A stretch of DNA of 64,000 bases from Fibrisoma montanum (GTDB taxonomy: Bacteria; Bacteroidota; Bacteroidia; Cytophagales; Spirosomataceae): contig NZ_QXED01000002.1 of NCBI RefSeq assembly GCF_003583365.1, forward strand, positions 930,001-994,000, read 5' to 3'. The notes beneath the pieces are model-generated. The model searched no databases. It was given only the letters and a program-made list of their open reading frames with translations, and was not told where the DNA came from. The position numbers and the translations under genes were made by a program. The first letter of the stretch is position 1. Each line of letters opens with the position of its first letter. Of the stretch, positions 45,653-55,507 are shown piece by piece.

Positions 45653-47194
45653 TTTTGAAACATATAAGAGTCCGATAACGAAGCAGACACCGGCGACCAG
45701 AATCGGGTACCAGAGCCCTTCGAGATACGGTTTGTCGACCGTACCGGCGGCTGTTTCGTTGGCTTTAGTGGCCGTAGCCACCAGGGCCGTCGCAATGAAA
45801 GGCGTCAGTCCGCCGAACACCCCGTTGCCGATGTGATACGGCAGCGACATCGATGTGTACCGGATGCGGGTCGGAAACAGCTCGACCAGAAAAGCGGCAA
45901 TCGGGCCGTACACCATCGTTACGTACAGCACCTGAATCAAAATCAGGAGCATCATCAGCGTGGCGTTGCCGGTCGACAACGTAACGGTTTTTCTGACCTC
46001 AGGTTTCGAGGAAGCTCCGGCGGCCGATGCCTGGGTTTGCCGGGTCGTTTCAGTAGCCGTCGTACCATCGGCGAAAACCTTCGTGAAGGTAGTCGTCGTA
46101 ACAAAATCAGCGCTACCGGCGGGCCGTTCGCGGGTTGTGCGGATCTGCGTCTGCTCACCCAGCTCCTGCTTCTGCGTCAGGTCGGCCAGTTCGTACATCT
46201 TCTGGTAAATGGGCCGGTAGGTGAGAACCCCGAGAATCATCCCCGCCAGCATGATGCTCTTCCGCCCGATCCGGTCCGACAGCCCGCCAAAAATGACGAA
46301 AAAGGGCGTAGCGATCAGCAGCGCAATGGCCACGATGGTGTTGGCTTGTACAAACTCGATGTTGCAGGCATTCTGGATAAACGACAGGGCGTAGAACTGC
46401 CCCGTGTACCAGATAACCCCCTGACCGGCCGTCGCGCCGAAGAGCGCCAGCAACACCATTTTCAGGTTCTGTTTTTTGCCGAAACTTTCGGCCAGCGGGT
46501 TTTTCGATACCTTACCTTCGCTTTTCAGTTTGGCAAAGAGGGGCGATTCGGCCATGCGCAGGCGAATCACGATCGAAACCCCTACCAATAAAATAGACAG
46601 CAGAAACGGCACCCGCCAGCCCCAGTTCGCGAACGTTTCCAGTCCCAGGGTTTCGCGGGTGATCAGGATGACCCCCAGCGAGACGAACAGCCCGAGCGTT
46701 GCGGTGGTCTGAATAAAACTGGTGTAGTAGCCCCGGCGACCAACCGGTGCGTGTTCGGCCACGTAGGTAGCCGCCCCGCCATACTCACCACCCAGCGCCA
46801 GTCCCTGCACGAGCCGAAGAATCAGCACCAGCAGCGGTGCCCAGAACCCGATGGTTTCGTAGCCGGGAATCAGGCCGATCAGGAACGTGGAGCCGCCCAT
46901 CAGCACGAGCGTGACGAGGAAGGTGTATTTGCGGCCGACCAGATCGCCGAGCCGACCGAACACCAGCGCCCCGAACGGCCGAACCACAAACCCGGCCGCA
47001 AACGTGGCCAGCGTCGACAGCAAAGCCGCCGTGGGATTGTCTTTAGGAAAAAACTGCGAGGAAAGAATGGCCGCCAGACTACCGAAAATGTAGAAGTCGT
47101 ACCACTCGATGAGGGTCCCAACCGACGAGGCCGAAATGACGCTCATCAACGTACGGGAGTTGGTGGTCTGGCTGGGCGTGCGCGCTGCAAGCAT
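45632..47194 (-). CDS. MFS transporter of the metabolite:H+ symporter type
   Basis: A 520-residue, twelve-helix transporter of the MHS (ProP/KgtP-like) family: FYIFGSLAAILSSQFF, GALVFGRLGDLVGRKYTFL, GGEYGGAATYVAEHAP and GGLSDRIGRKSIMLAG. Between the first and the second half, after LTYRPIYQKMYELADL, there is a hydrophilic insert of about 75 residues rich in Thr, Ala and Glu (for example TTTTFTKVFADGTTATETTR), absent from the enteric relatives. Substrate not determined; organic acids or betaine-like compounds are typical. The DUF6814-like gene follows it. Confidence 0.87.
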   Translation of the reverse strand: MLAARTPSQTTNSRTLMSVISASSVGTLIEWYDFYIFGSLAAILSSQFFPKDNPTAALLSTLATFAAGFVVRPFGALVFGRLGDLVGRKYTFLVTLVLMGGSTFLIGLIPGYETIGFWAPLLVLILRLVQGLALGGEYGGAATYVAEHAPVGRRGYYTSFIQTTATLGLFVSLGVILITRETLGLETFANWGWRVPFLLSILLVGVSIVIRLRMAESPLFAKLKSEGKVSKNPLAESFGKKQNLKMVLLALFGATAGQGVIWYTGQFYALSFIQNACNIEFVQANTIVAIALLIATPFFVIFGGLSDRIGRKSIMLAGMILGVLTYRPIYQKMYELADLTQKQELGEQTQIRTTRERPAGSADFVTTTTFTKVFADGTTATETTRQTQASAAGASSKPEVRKTVTLSTGNATLMMLLILIQVLYVTMVYGPIAAFLVELFPTRIRYTSMSLPYHIGNGVFGGLTPFIATALVATATKANETAAGTVDKPYLEGLWYPILVAGVCFVIGLLYVSKSERVNE

Positions 47195-47329
47195 GAGAAA
47201 AGCGGTTTAGGGAGTAAGGAGTCAGCGAGTCAGATTTACTTAGCCTGCTTTTAAGAAGTCGCCGGTGGGGCGTCTGCTGATGACGTACCGGATCAACCCG
47301 GAAATGCGCTGCATGCCGGTGGGTTCGGC

Positions 47330-47974
47330 TCAGGGCGAGAGCCGCTCAATGATCCAGTTGTCGCCCTCCCGACGGTATTGAATGCGGTCGTGCAGGCGGC
47401 TTGGGCGACCCTGCCAGAACTCGATCTGGTCGGGCACCACCCGGAATCCACCCCAGTGAGGAGGGCGCGGAATGGGCTGGCCCTCAAACTGGGTTTCCAG
47501 CTCCTGCTGCCGCTGCGCCAGTACGTCGCGGCTGGCGATGACCGTGCTCTGATTCGACACCCACGCACCAATCTGGCTGCCCCGGGGGCGACTCGCGAAG
47601 TACGCATCCGACTCGTCCGGGCTTACTTTTTCAACGCGGCCCTGCACCCGGATCTGGCGTTCAAGCTCGGCATAGAAGAAGGTAAGCGAGGCAAACGGGT
47701 GATTGATCAGGTTGTGCCCTTTCCGGCTGTCGTAGTTGGTGTAGAAAACGAAGCCGGCATCGCCGACGTCCTTGAGGAGTACAATCCGTCCGTCCGGGTG
47801 GCCCTGGGCGTTAACCGTGCTGACGTACATGGCGTTTGGCTCCGGTAGTCCGGCGGTCAGGGCCGAATCGAACCACAGCCGGAACTGAGCAATCGGATCC
47901 GATAAAACATCTGCTGTGTCTAAACCGTTTAACGTGTATTCCTTGCGTAAATCACTAATCTTAGCGGGCATCAT
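47330..47974 (-). CDS. pdxH: Pyridoxamine 5'-phosphate oxidase
   Basis: FMN enzyme that makes pyridoxal 5'-phosphate from the pyridoxine or pyridoxamine phosphates. The 214-residue product is of normal size: [72 protein letters not shown] and the C-terminal [20 protein letters not shown] with DRIQYRR. All FMN- and substrate-binding motifs are in place. Single-gene unit. Confidence 0.96.
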   Translation of the reverse strand: MMPAKISDLRKEYTLNGLDTADVLSDPIAQFRLWFDSALTAGLPEPNAMYVSTVNAQGHPDGRIVLLKDVGDAGFVFYTNYDSRKGHNLINHPFASLTFFYAELERQIRVQGRVEKVSPDESDAYFASRPRGSQIGAWVSNQSTVIASRDVLAQRQQELETQFEGQPIPRPPHWGGFRVVPDQIEFWQGRPSRLHDRIQYRREGDNWIIERLSP

Positions 47975-48065
47975 TCGGACTTGTTTTAACGGCTTTCAAT
48001 GGCTGAACTACAAGAAAATCCGCATTTTGTCGTAATTTTGCAAAAGTAATCGGTACGCTTTCAAC

Positions 48066-50441
48066 ATGGCAAACGAAGAACAGGAAATTAACCAGCAGCC
48101 GGAACCCTCTAATCAGGCGACCGAAACGCTGGCTATACATAACCCGGACGAATCTGCAACGCAACCTCAGGATGCCGCTGAAACAGGAGAATCTACGCCT
48201 GTAGCGGAAACTGAGGCCGCTACCGATGCCCCGTCGTCGACGGAGGCCGCGGGCGTAGCCGCGTCAGATGCTGAAGGGGTAGAGGCCACTGAACCGGCCA
48301 CTGTAGAACCTGCGGGCGAAACGGCAGCGGAGCCGCAAAGTGAAACGCCGGCGGAGGAGCAATCGGTTGCAGAAACGCCCGATGCGGAACCGACGCCGGA
48401 AGAAACGGCTCCGGTTACGGCCGAAGCCGAGCCGCAGTCGGCCGCAGAAACCACAGACGAAGAAACCCCGCTGGTCGTAACCGGTAGTGAATCGAGTGAA
48501 TCGGCGGAACAGCCAGCCGGGGATGCCCCCACGGCCGCTGCCGACACAGAGGAGCCTACTTCTACCCCCGCTGCCGATGCAGACGAGCCTGCTCTGAGCG
48601 AAGAGATCACCGCTCAGTATGCCGACCTGCCCGAAGGCGACGATCATGAAGATGAAACAGCCGCCCAGCCCGCGGCCGACTACAGCCAGTTTTCCAAGCA
48701 GGATTTCGTGAATCTGCTGCAACAGCAGCTAACTACGGCCAGCGCCGAAAACGTAACCCCCGGGGACTTCAAGAAAGCCGATCAGCTCCTGAAAGAAGTA
48801 AAGCCGCTGTTCGATCAGATGAAGCGGGCCGAGCGCGAAGCCGCTCTGCAGGCCTACATCCAGGAGAACGGCTCCGAAGAAGGCTTTGAGTATAAATTTG
48901 ACGAGTCGGTTCAACGGTTCGATGATCTGTACAAGCAGATCAAAAGCCTGAAAAATACATACTTCCAGAACCTGGACAAGGCGAAGGATTCCAACTTTGC
49001 CACTAAAACCGAGTTGCTGCGTCGCCTGCGCGAACTGGTCGAGAACGACGAGAACAACGCCGGTGATCCCAAGTCGAGCTGGAACGAGTTCAAGCAGATT
49101 CAGGACGAATGGAAAGCGGCCGGGAATATGAACTCCCCGCACAACGCGACCCTGTGGGCCACGTACCATGCGCTGGTTGACCGGTACTACAGCAACCGCA
49201 ACATCTACTTCGAACTGAAAGAACTCGACCGTAAGCGCAACGCAACGCTGAAGGCCGAGGTGATCGACAAGGTTGAAGCACTCGCCCGGGCCTCGGAAGA
49301 AACGCCCGTGACGCGGCAGACCATCGACGAGGCCAACGCCATGTTCGAGGAGTACAAGCACATCGGACCGGCTCCGAAGGCCGATCAGGAAGTGCTGTGG
49401 CAGCGGATGAAAGCCGCTCTCGATACGCTGTATGAAAAACGGCGCGGGCAAACCAACGAGCAGCGGAAAGAGTCGGCTCAGCTGTACGAAGAGAAATCAA
49501 AGATTTACGAAGAACTGGTGCCGTTTACCTCGTTTACGTCCAACAGCATTAACGACTGGAACGACAAAACGAAAGACGTAATGGCCCTGCAGGACCGCTG
49601 GAATGCGCTGAAAGGCCCAATGCCCCGCGAGGAAGGCAAGGAACTGAGCAAGAAGTTCTGGGCGGCCCTGAAAACGTTCTTCCACAACAAAGGCGAGTTC
49701 TTCAAGCAGCTGGAAAGCAAGCGCGAGGAAAACCTGCGGCTGAAAACCGATCTGTGCGAACAGGTAGAAGCCATTCTGGCCTCGGGCGACGAGTCGGCGG
49801 ATGCGACGCAGCGGGTAATTGATCTGCAGCGGCAATGGAAAACCGTTGGTCAGGTGCCCGAAAAGCAGAAGAATTCGATTTTCGACCGGTTCAAGGCTGC
49901 CTGCGACGCGTTCTTCAACAAGAAGCGGTCGAAAAATCAGGAAACGGAGCGCGAGTTTGAAGGAAACCTGGCCCGTAAGATCGCCCTGATCGAGCGGATC
50001 GAGGCAGCTGCCACCGAGAACGCGGACCTGTCGCAGCTGAACGAGTTCAAGAAGGAGTGGAACAGCATCGGGTTCGTGCCGAAGAAAGACATGCAGTCGA
50101 CCCAGAAGCGGTACATCAACGCCATCAACGCGTTGGTAGGCGCCACGGGCAAACTGTCGGCTAAGGACAAAGAGCGCGTAATGCTGCAAAATGAAGCCGA
50201 AGTAACGCGGAGCGGTGGCCGGGACGGCGGTCGCGATGGGGGCGGTGGCAAGCGCGAAGGCGACATTCGTCGTCGGATCTCAGCGCTCGAAAACGATATT
50301 GCTACGTACAACAACAATATCGAGTTTTTCGCCCGCTCGAAAAATGCCGACAAGCTCCGGGCCGACATTGAGAAGAAAATTGCTGACGCTCAGAAACAAC
50401 TGGATGAGTTACGCCACCAGTTGCGGGTAGCGCAAGCCTGA
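48066..50441 (+). CDS. DUF349 repeat protein with acidic N-terminal region
   Basis: A 791-residue protein. The first 200 residues are low-complexity and rich in Glu, Ala, Thr and Pro. The rest consists of several DUF349 units of about 70-80 residues, each with a WxxxG-like core (QDEWKAAGNMNSPHNATLW, QDRWNALKGPMPREEGKEL, QRQWKTVGQVPEKQKNSIF, KKEWNSIGFVPKKDMQSTQ), followed by a basic Gly-rich patch (RSGGRDGGRDGGGGKREGD) and a C-terminal coiled coil. DUF349 proteins are widespread and largely undefined; some influence RNA metabolism. A terminator and tRNA-Thr follow. Confidence 0.88.
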   Translation: MANEEQEINQQPEPSNQATETLAIHNPDESATQPQDAAETGESTPVAETEAATDAPSSTEAAGVAASDAEGVEATEPATVEPAGETAAEPQSETPAEEQSVAETPDAEPTPEETAPVTAEAEPQSAAETTDEETPLVVTGSESSESAEQPAGDAPTAAADTEEPTSTPAADADEPALSEEITAQYADLPEGDDHEDETAAQPAADYSQFSKQDFVNLLQQQLTTASAENVTPGDFKKADQLLKEVKPLFDQMKRAEREAALQAYIQENGSEEGFEYKFDESVQRFDDLYKQIKSLKNTYFQNLDKAKDSNFATKTELLRRLRELVENDENNAGDPKSSWNEFKQIQDEWKAAGNMNSPHNATLWATYHALVDRYYSNRNIYFELKELDRKRNATLKAEVIDKVEALARASEETPVTRQTIDEANAMFEEYKHIGPAPKADQEVLWQRMKAALDTLYEKRRGQTNEQRKESAQLYEEKSKIYEELVPFTSFTSNSINDWNDKTKDVMALQDRWNALKGPMPREEGKELSKKFWAALKTFFHNKGEFFKQLESKREENLRLKTDLCEQVEAILASGDESADATQRVIDLQRQWKTVGQVPEKQKNSIFDRFKAACDAFFNKKRSKNQETEREFEGNLARKIALIERIEAAATENADLSQLNEFKKEWNSIGFVPKKDMQSTQKRYINAINALVGATGKLSAKDKERVMLQNEAEVTRSGGRDGGRDGGGGKREGDIRRRISALENDIATYNNNIEFFARSKNADKLRADIEKKIADAQKQLDELRHQLRVAQA

Positions 50442-50454
50442 TGAATAGGGGAGA

Positions 50455-50490
50455 AGCGGGCATACGTCAAAAATATGTCCGCTCTTTTTT
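50455..50490 (+). terminator. Terminator of the DUF349 gene
   Basis: AGCGGGCATA pairs with TATGTCCGCT (one G-T pair), followed by CTTTTTT. Confidence 0.82.
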
Positions 50491-50500
50491 GGGCCATTAG

Positions 50501-50531
50501 TTGCGTTGTATAGCCGAAAACGCTACTTTTG
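50501..50531 (+). promoter_or_regulatory. Promoter of tRNA-Thr
   Basis: TTG at 50501-50503, 20 bases, then TACTTTTG at 50524-50531, a full match to the TAnnTTTG -7 element, 22 bases before the tRNA. Confidence 0.6.
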
Positions 50532-50553
50532 CACCACGTTTTGAATGAAACAG

Positions 50554-50626
<73 letters not shown>

Positions 50627-50636
50627 CTTCAAAATC

Positions 50637-50668
50637 AAGCACTTAGCAGACATGCTAAGTGCTTTTTT
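50637..50668 (+). terminator. Terminator after tRNA-Thr
   Basis: A 12-bp perfect stem AAGCACTTAGCA / TGCTAAGTGCTT with 4-base loop and a T6 tract. Confidence 0.92.
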
Positions 50669-50893
50669 GTTTTGGTGTAAACTGAACATTTCATTTTTCG
50701 CTTTCGTATAAATTTTTTTTGTAACCTAACCGTCAGATTCTGAGCCAAGAAGGCTGCTGCATATAAGTAATTGTACTTTTACTACAACTATGGCTTGATA
50801 AAGTATTTACTGAGCGGTGTTTGAGTTACTTGCATGCTACAGATAACAATGTGTTATTTGTAGCCCACACTTTACTTCATTGCCTTGCTCTCA

Positions 50894-51631
50894 GTGAAAC
50901 GTATCCGATACTTAACCGTGCGCTTTGACACGGATATCGAACAGATTGAAATTCCTGCCTTTCGAGGGGCTGTAATTGAAAAGGTTGGACGAGAATACGA
51001 TCTTTTTCACAACCATGCCGACGGTACCGGCTTTGTGTACAGATATCCATTCATACAGTACAAGCGGATTGGCCGGAATCCCGCCATTATATGCGTCGAT
51101 GAAGGAGTCGATGCTATTCATCATTTCTTTCAGAACCAGACCTGGCATATCCGTTTAGGAAATAGACCGCTTGAGTTGCGGATCCGGGATCTACGCTTGA
51201 ATCAATACACCCTGCAAGCCTGGGAGCACACCTTCCGCTTTCAGATTCGTGACTGGCTTGCTCTTAACGAAGCGAATTATGCACGCTTCCAGCACACGTC
51301 GGATGAGATTGATCGAATCGAACTACTCGAACGTGTGCTGACTGGTAATATTCTTAGTATGGCCAAAGGTCTCGACTGGCACATAGACCGTAAAGTCCGC
51401 GTACGGATAAGCGCCGTTTCTCCCCCGCGTCTGCAACGATTCAAGGACCAGCTACTAACCAGTTTTGATGTTGAATTCGCCACCAACGTTTTCCTGCCCG
51501 ACTGGATTGGGCTGGGTAAAGGTGTCAGTGTGGGGTTCGGGGTGGTGAAACAAAAGAGTAAAGGAGAAGGGAGGATGGAAAAAAGGGACGAAAGAGAGAC
51601 ACCCACTACACAACACGATGATGAGTACTGA
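50894..51631 (+). CDS. cas6: CRISPR-associated endoribonuclease Cas6
   Basis: Cuts the CRISPR transcript within the repeats to give crRNAs. The 245-residue protein has a ferredoxin-like N-terminal half (KRIRYLTVRFDTDIEQIEIP) and the C-terminal glycine-rich motif GLGKGVSVGFGVVK that marks Cas6. No ATG is available at the start; the GTG at 50894 (KRIRYLTVRF after Met) or the TTG at 50885 is used. A charged tail follows the glycine motif. It overlaps cas10 by 14 bases and heads the operon. A TACTTTTA box at 50774-50781 may be a promoter -7 element. Confidence 0.85.
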   Translation: MKRIRYLTVRFDTDIEQIEIPAFRGAVIEKVGREYDLFHNHADGTGFVYRYPFIQYKRIGRNPAIICVDEGVDAIHHFFQNQTWHIRLGNRPLELRIRDLRLNQYTLQAWEHTFRFQIRDWLALNEANYARFQHTSDEIDRIELLERVLTGNILSMAKGLDWHIDRKVRVRISAVSPPRLQRFKDQLLTSFDVEFATNVFLPDWIGLGKGVSVGFGVVKQKSKGEGRMEKRDERETPTTQHDDEY

Positions 51632-54347
51632 ACAAGCCACACCCACCGATAAAACCCGCGAGCTGGTATACCTGGCTGGATTACTGCATGATATTGGGAA
51701 GTTCTACCAACGGGCTGACCCCGATGGTGCACCTAAATCGAAATGGCTGGAAGACCGGGAAGGGCTGGAAAAAGCACTCTGCCCAACCGATAAAAACGGA
51801 AGGTACACGCACAAGCATGTCCTCTGGACGTATCAATTCTTTACAACATTTAAGGATCTGTTCGCAGATGCGCTGACAAGCCAACAGACAGCGAAGTTAG
51901 CTCGATTGGCCGCAGCTCATCACCACCCTGACGCTACCCGGATTGACGAGAAGATTATTCAACTGGCCGATCATTATTCGTCGGGAATTGACCGAACCAC
52001 CGAATCCGGCCTTGTGGATGAATACGCAGAACAGAATAAAGAAGGGTCGGGGAATTGGGATGACTTCAAGAAAATGCGGATGGTTAGCGTGTTTGAGACG
52101 CTTTTTGATGCAAAAGTAGTACGTCATCGATTACCAATTGCTTCGGTATCACTAACCCAATCATTTTTTCCGCAGTTGTCGGCTGATGATTTTGATCAGT
52201 CTGCCCCCCAGCAGTATTATACGCTTTGGAACAAATTTGCTGATGAACTAACTACGCTTAGTAAAGTTCAGAATCGTCCACGAACCGTGTCGGCTTTAAC
52301 GGACACGCTGTTCTTTCTGCTCGAAAAATACGTGATTACGGTTCCAAGCAGTACTCAGCATTTGCCAGATGTTTCGCTATACGATCATTTGAAAAGTACT
52401 GCTGCCCTTTCTCTGTGCCTTTACGACTACCTCGACGAAAAAAATCAACTATCTCGTCTCGCCATCGAACCAGACGAAGCGCCCCTGCTGATGATTGGCG
52501 GAGACTTGTCGGGCATACAGGCGTTTATCTATGATATTATCGGACGAAGCGCAGCCAAGAACCTGAAAGGTCGGTCGTTTTACCTGCAGTTAATGTTAGA
52601 TAGTATTGTACAGTATCTGCTCGACGGGTTGAAGCTTAAACGGGCAAACATTGTGTATAGCTCTGGCGGTGGGTTTTACCTGCTGGCTCCTAATACCAGA
52701 TTTACCCGCGATACATTATTGCAACTACAGCAGGAAATTGCTGCTAAGCTGCGCGATGAGCAGGGCGTAAAGTTATTTCTCGCAATCGACTGCCAGCCGG
52801 TAACGCAGAACCAGTTATATGGCAAAGACAAAACGATTGGCGACGTCTGGAGCGGACTTACGGAGAAGTTAGCGGCTCAGAAAAAACGGCGGTTTGCGTT
52901 AACGCTTGCCACTTCCGACTACGCGTATTTTTTCGAACCCAGTGAGGTAGGGGGCGAAAGCCGAAATAGCCGCGATGCCATCACAGGTGAAGAGTTTCGT
53001 CCTGATGAAAAAACCGGCAAGCGCGAAAAAGATTACCCTATCGGACCGGCGGATGATGAGAGAGAAGCAAATCAGCGGGTACGGAAGCCAACGTTTGAGC
53101 AAATTCGTCTGGGCCGTACCCTTCGGGAGAATGTTAAATACGTAGTCAAAGTTCACCAGCCTATCTCATACTGGGAGCCCGATGAGCCAACATTTGGCGA
53201 ACGCACTGATCGGCATTTTAACCCGCTTAGCTTAAACCAGTATTATTACTTTATTGGTGAAAAGCAACTCGATAAGTTTAAGAGTCTGGCCAAGGGAAGT
53301 GTAGACAGTGTCTTGATTCAAAGTGTGAATACTGCCGAAACAACAGGTTTTCAACTCTCAGGCACTAACCAAACGTACGGATTTACCCTGTACGGAGGCA
53401 ATACTATTCCGAGGGATAGCAAAGGCGAACCTAAATATTTTGAAGAACTGACTGGAGCGGATACGTTAAATTTCAAGCGGCTGGGCGTTCTGCGGATGGA
53501 CGTCGATAATCTTGGTTTCCTGTTTAAAAATGGCTTTTCTGACGGAAAACGGACCTTCTCTCGGTACAGTACCCTGAGCCGTTCCCTCGACTACTTCTTT
53601 AAAGGTTATCTAAACCAAATTCGGGAACAGGACGATGACTTTCGAGAGTACACCTTTATTCTATATGCTGGGGGCGACGACCTGTTCATTGTTGGTAAGT
53701 GGGACGTCACCTTACGATTTGCCGAGCGTATTCAGGCTGAGTTTGCCGCCTGGACCTGCCATAGTAACCGGATGGGTATTTCGGGTGGAATAGCAGTAGT
53801 GCCCCCAAAGTTTCCTATTGCAAAAGCGGCCGATCAGTCAGCAGATGAAGAAAAGCGGGCGAAAAACCATGATCTGAAAGATTCGGCAGGAAAAGTAATA
53901 CAGGAAAAAAACTCGATGAGTTTGTTTGGGACGCCTTTAGGTTGGGGAGCAAACTGGAAGGTGAATAATGGGCTCTCAGAATGGCAAATTGTCACGGAAC
54001 TGAAGGAAAACCTGAAGCAGCATATCGGGGGTGAAAAAAGCATTCCAAAATCCCTGATCTCTAAAATCGGTACACTTTATTCCATGCAACAGGAACAAGC
54101 CAAAAATCAGCAGAACCCCAGTTGGCGATGGCTGTCGGCCTATGACCTGGGCCGGGCCAGAGAGCGGGCCAAATCGAAAGAAGCCAAAGACTTTTTCGAT
54201 CAGTTAAAAACAGACCTGTTCACCAACCGCACCTATCGGGGCCAGCCCCTGACCGGTACGAACTACGACTTTTTGACGCTACTCAACGTAGCTGCCCGCT
54301 GGGCTGAACTGGAAATGAGAAGTGAAGACAAATCAAATAACGACTAA
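51618..54347 (+). CDS. csm1: Type III-A Cas10 (Csm1)
   Basis: Large subunit of the Csm complex. The 909-residue protein has an N-terminal HD nuclease domain for single-stranded DNA (AGLLHDIGKFYQ, His24-Asp25; further AAHHHPD and LADHYSSG), two palm domains and the cyclase motif GGDD at residues 685-688 (LYAGGDDLFIVGKW). It should therefore cut DNA and make cyclic oligoadenylate when the complex binds target RNA. The region near residues 445-490 that carries a CxxC zinc ribbon in many Csm1 proteins has no cysteine here. Two start codons (51618, 51621) are adjacent. Second gene in the operon. Confidence 0.95.
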   Translation: MMSTEQATPTDKTRELVYLAGLLHDIGKFYQRADPDGAPKSKWLEDREGLEKALCPTDKNGRYTHKHVLWTYQFFTTFKDLFADALTSQQTAKLARLAAAHHHPDATRIDEKIIQLADHYSSGIDRTTESGLVDEYAEQNKEGSGNWDDFKKMRMVSVFETLFDAKVVRHRLPIASVSLTQSFFPQLSADDFDQSAPQQYYTLWNKFADELTTLSKVQNRPRTVSALTDTLFFLLEKYVITVPSSTQHLPDVSLYDHLKSTAALSLCLYDYLDEKNQLSRLAIEPDEAPLLMIGGDLSGIQAFIYDIIGRSAAKNLKGRSFYLQLMLDSIVQYLLDGLKLKRANIVYSSGGGFYLLAPNTRFTRDTLLQLQQEIAAKLRDEQGVKLFLAIDCQPVTQNQLYGKDKTIGDVWSGLTEKLAAQKKRRFALTLATSDYAYFFEPSEVGGESRNSRDAITGEEFRPDEKTGKREKDYPIGPADDEREANQRVRKPTFEQIRLGRTLRENVKYVVKVHQPISYWEPDEPTFGERTDRHFNPLSLNQYYYFIGEKQLDKFKSLAKGSVDSVLIQSVNTAETTGFQLSGTNQTYGFTLYGGNTIPRDSKGEPKYFEELTGADTLNFKRLGVLRMDVDNLGFLFKNGFSDGKRTFSRYSTLSRSLDYFFKGYLNQIREQDDDFREYTFILYAGGDDLFIVGKWDVTLRFAERIQAEFAAWTCHSNRMGISGGIAVVPPKFPIAKAADQSADEEKRAKNHDLKDSAGKVIQEKNSMSLFGTPLGWGANWKVNNGLSEWQIVTELKENLKQHIGGEKSIPKSLISKIGTLYSMQQEQAKNQQNPSWRWLSAYDLGRARERAKSKEAKDFFDQLKTDLFTNRTYRGQPLTGTNYDFLTLLNVAARWAELEMRSEDKSNND

Positions 54348-54352
54348 ACATT

Positions 54353-54766
54353 ATGCCCGCTTACAATAGAATTGAATTTTCAAAGGGCTGGATTGAATCT
54401 GGCATTACTGATGACTGCATCATCTTTGCAGAGGGTTTCGGCTCCCATCTAGAACGAAACCGGTTTACGACTTCCCAAATTCGAAATGTGTTTGGCGAGA
54501 TAAAGCGTATACAGATGAGCGGTTTTGACAAGCAGGAAGCTAAAACCGACTTTCTGCTCCTGCGGCCCAAAATGGCCTATGCAGCCAAACGCGCTCAGGA
54601 TAAAGACCGTCAGGCAACGGGCGCTGCCGATTTTGAGCAGGTGATGAAGCTGGCTCACGAAGCGGTAAAAGCACGGACTCCTAATGATACTGTACGCTTT
54701 AAGAACTTCTGCGATTTTATCGAAGCAATATTAGCCTATCATAAAGCTGCCGGTGGCCGCGATTAA
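54353..54766 (+). CDS. csm2: Csm2, small subunit of the Csm complex
   Basis: A 137-residue helical protein. The family pattern is visible: FTTSQIRNVFGEIKRIQM, LLRPKMAYAAKRAQDKD and the C-terminal FKNFCDFIEAILAYHKAAG. Csm2 lines the inner filament and contacts the crRNA-target duplex. It follows cas10 by 5 bases and precedes csm3 by 21 bases. Confidence 0.93.
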   Translation: MPAYNRIEFSKGWIESGITDDCIIFAEGFGSHLERNRFTTSQIRNVFGEIKRIQMSGFDKQEAKTDFLLLRPKMAYAAKRAQDKDRQATGAADFEQVMKLAHEAVKARTPNDTVRFKNFCDFIEAILAYHKAAGGRD

Positions 54767-54787
54767 CGTAAACCAATTGCACAACAC

Positions 54788-55504
54788 ATGAAACTCCTGA
54801 AAAAAATTCTGATTACAGGTGAAATTGAAGCCCTGACAGGTCTGATGATTGGCGGTTCGAATACGGCTATGGGTATTGGTGGCCCCGATAAAATGGTGAT
54901 TCGAAACCCTGTCACGAAACAGCCTTACGTTCCCGGTAGCTCGGTGAAGGGTAAAATGCGTTCATTACTCGAAGTATCTTTCGGGTATATTGGGGAAAAA
55001 GCTATGGGTAAAGTCAAAAATGGCCCCGGAGATAATCCTGATCATCAAACAACTGTTTTGTTTGGCTCCGCCAGGGGGGACGATCGGCAACGCCCTTCTC
55101 GTATTATTTGCCGGGATGGTTTCCTGCTCAACCCCGACGATCTGAAAGGAACCGAATTGCCATTCACAGAAGCAAAGACAGAGGTAGTTATTGATCGGAT
55201 TACGTCCGCGGCTATGCCGCGTACTTTCGAACGCGTTCCGGCCGGAGCCCGGTTCGGCTTAAACATCGTCGTTAACGTATTCGATGATGACAAATTTAAG
55301 GACGACCTGCGCTCGCTAACCTACAAAGCACTTCAATTACTACAGGATGATTACCTGGGTGGGTCAGGCTCTCGCGGTAACGGGCAGGTCAAGATTAGAA
55401 TTCAGTCGGTGGTGGAGCGTACCAGCGAGTTTTATCAGGGTACTGACAAGGATCAGAAAATTCTGACGCTTGACGAAGCTAAAGTTCCCCAAGATTTGCG
55501 CTGA
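54788..55504 (+). CDS. csm3: Csm3, backbone subunit with target-RNA nuclease site
   Basis: A 238-residue Cas7-type RAMP protein that forms the backbone and cuts target RNA every six bases. It has LTGLMIGGSNTAMGIGGPDK, NPVTKQPYVPGSSVKGKMRS, SRGNGQVKIRI and the mid segment VIDRITSAAMPRTFERVPAG. Asp34 in GGPDK is the likely counterpart of the catalytic Asp33 of other Csm3 proteins, so RNA cutting should be intact. Confidence 0.95.
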   Translation: MKLLKKILITGEIEALTGLMIGGSNTAMGIGGPDKMVIRNPVTKQPYVPGSSVKGKMRSLLEVSFGYIGEKAMGKVKNGPGDNPDHQTTVLFGSARGDDRQRPSRIICRDGFLLNPDDLKGTELPFTEAKTEVVIDRITSAAMPRTFERVPAGARFGLNIVVNVFDDDKFKDDLRSLTYKALQLLQDDYLGGSGSRGNGQVKIRIQSVVERTSEFYQGTDKDQKILTLDEAKVPQDLR

Positions 55505-55507
55505 CCA

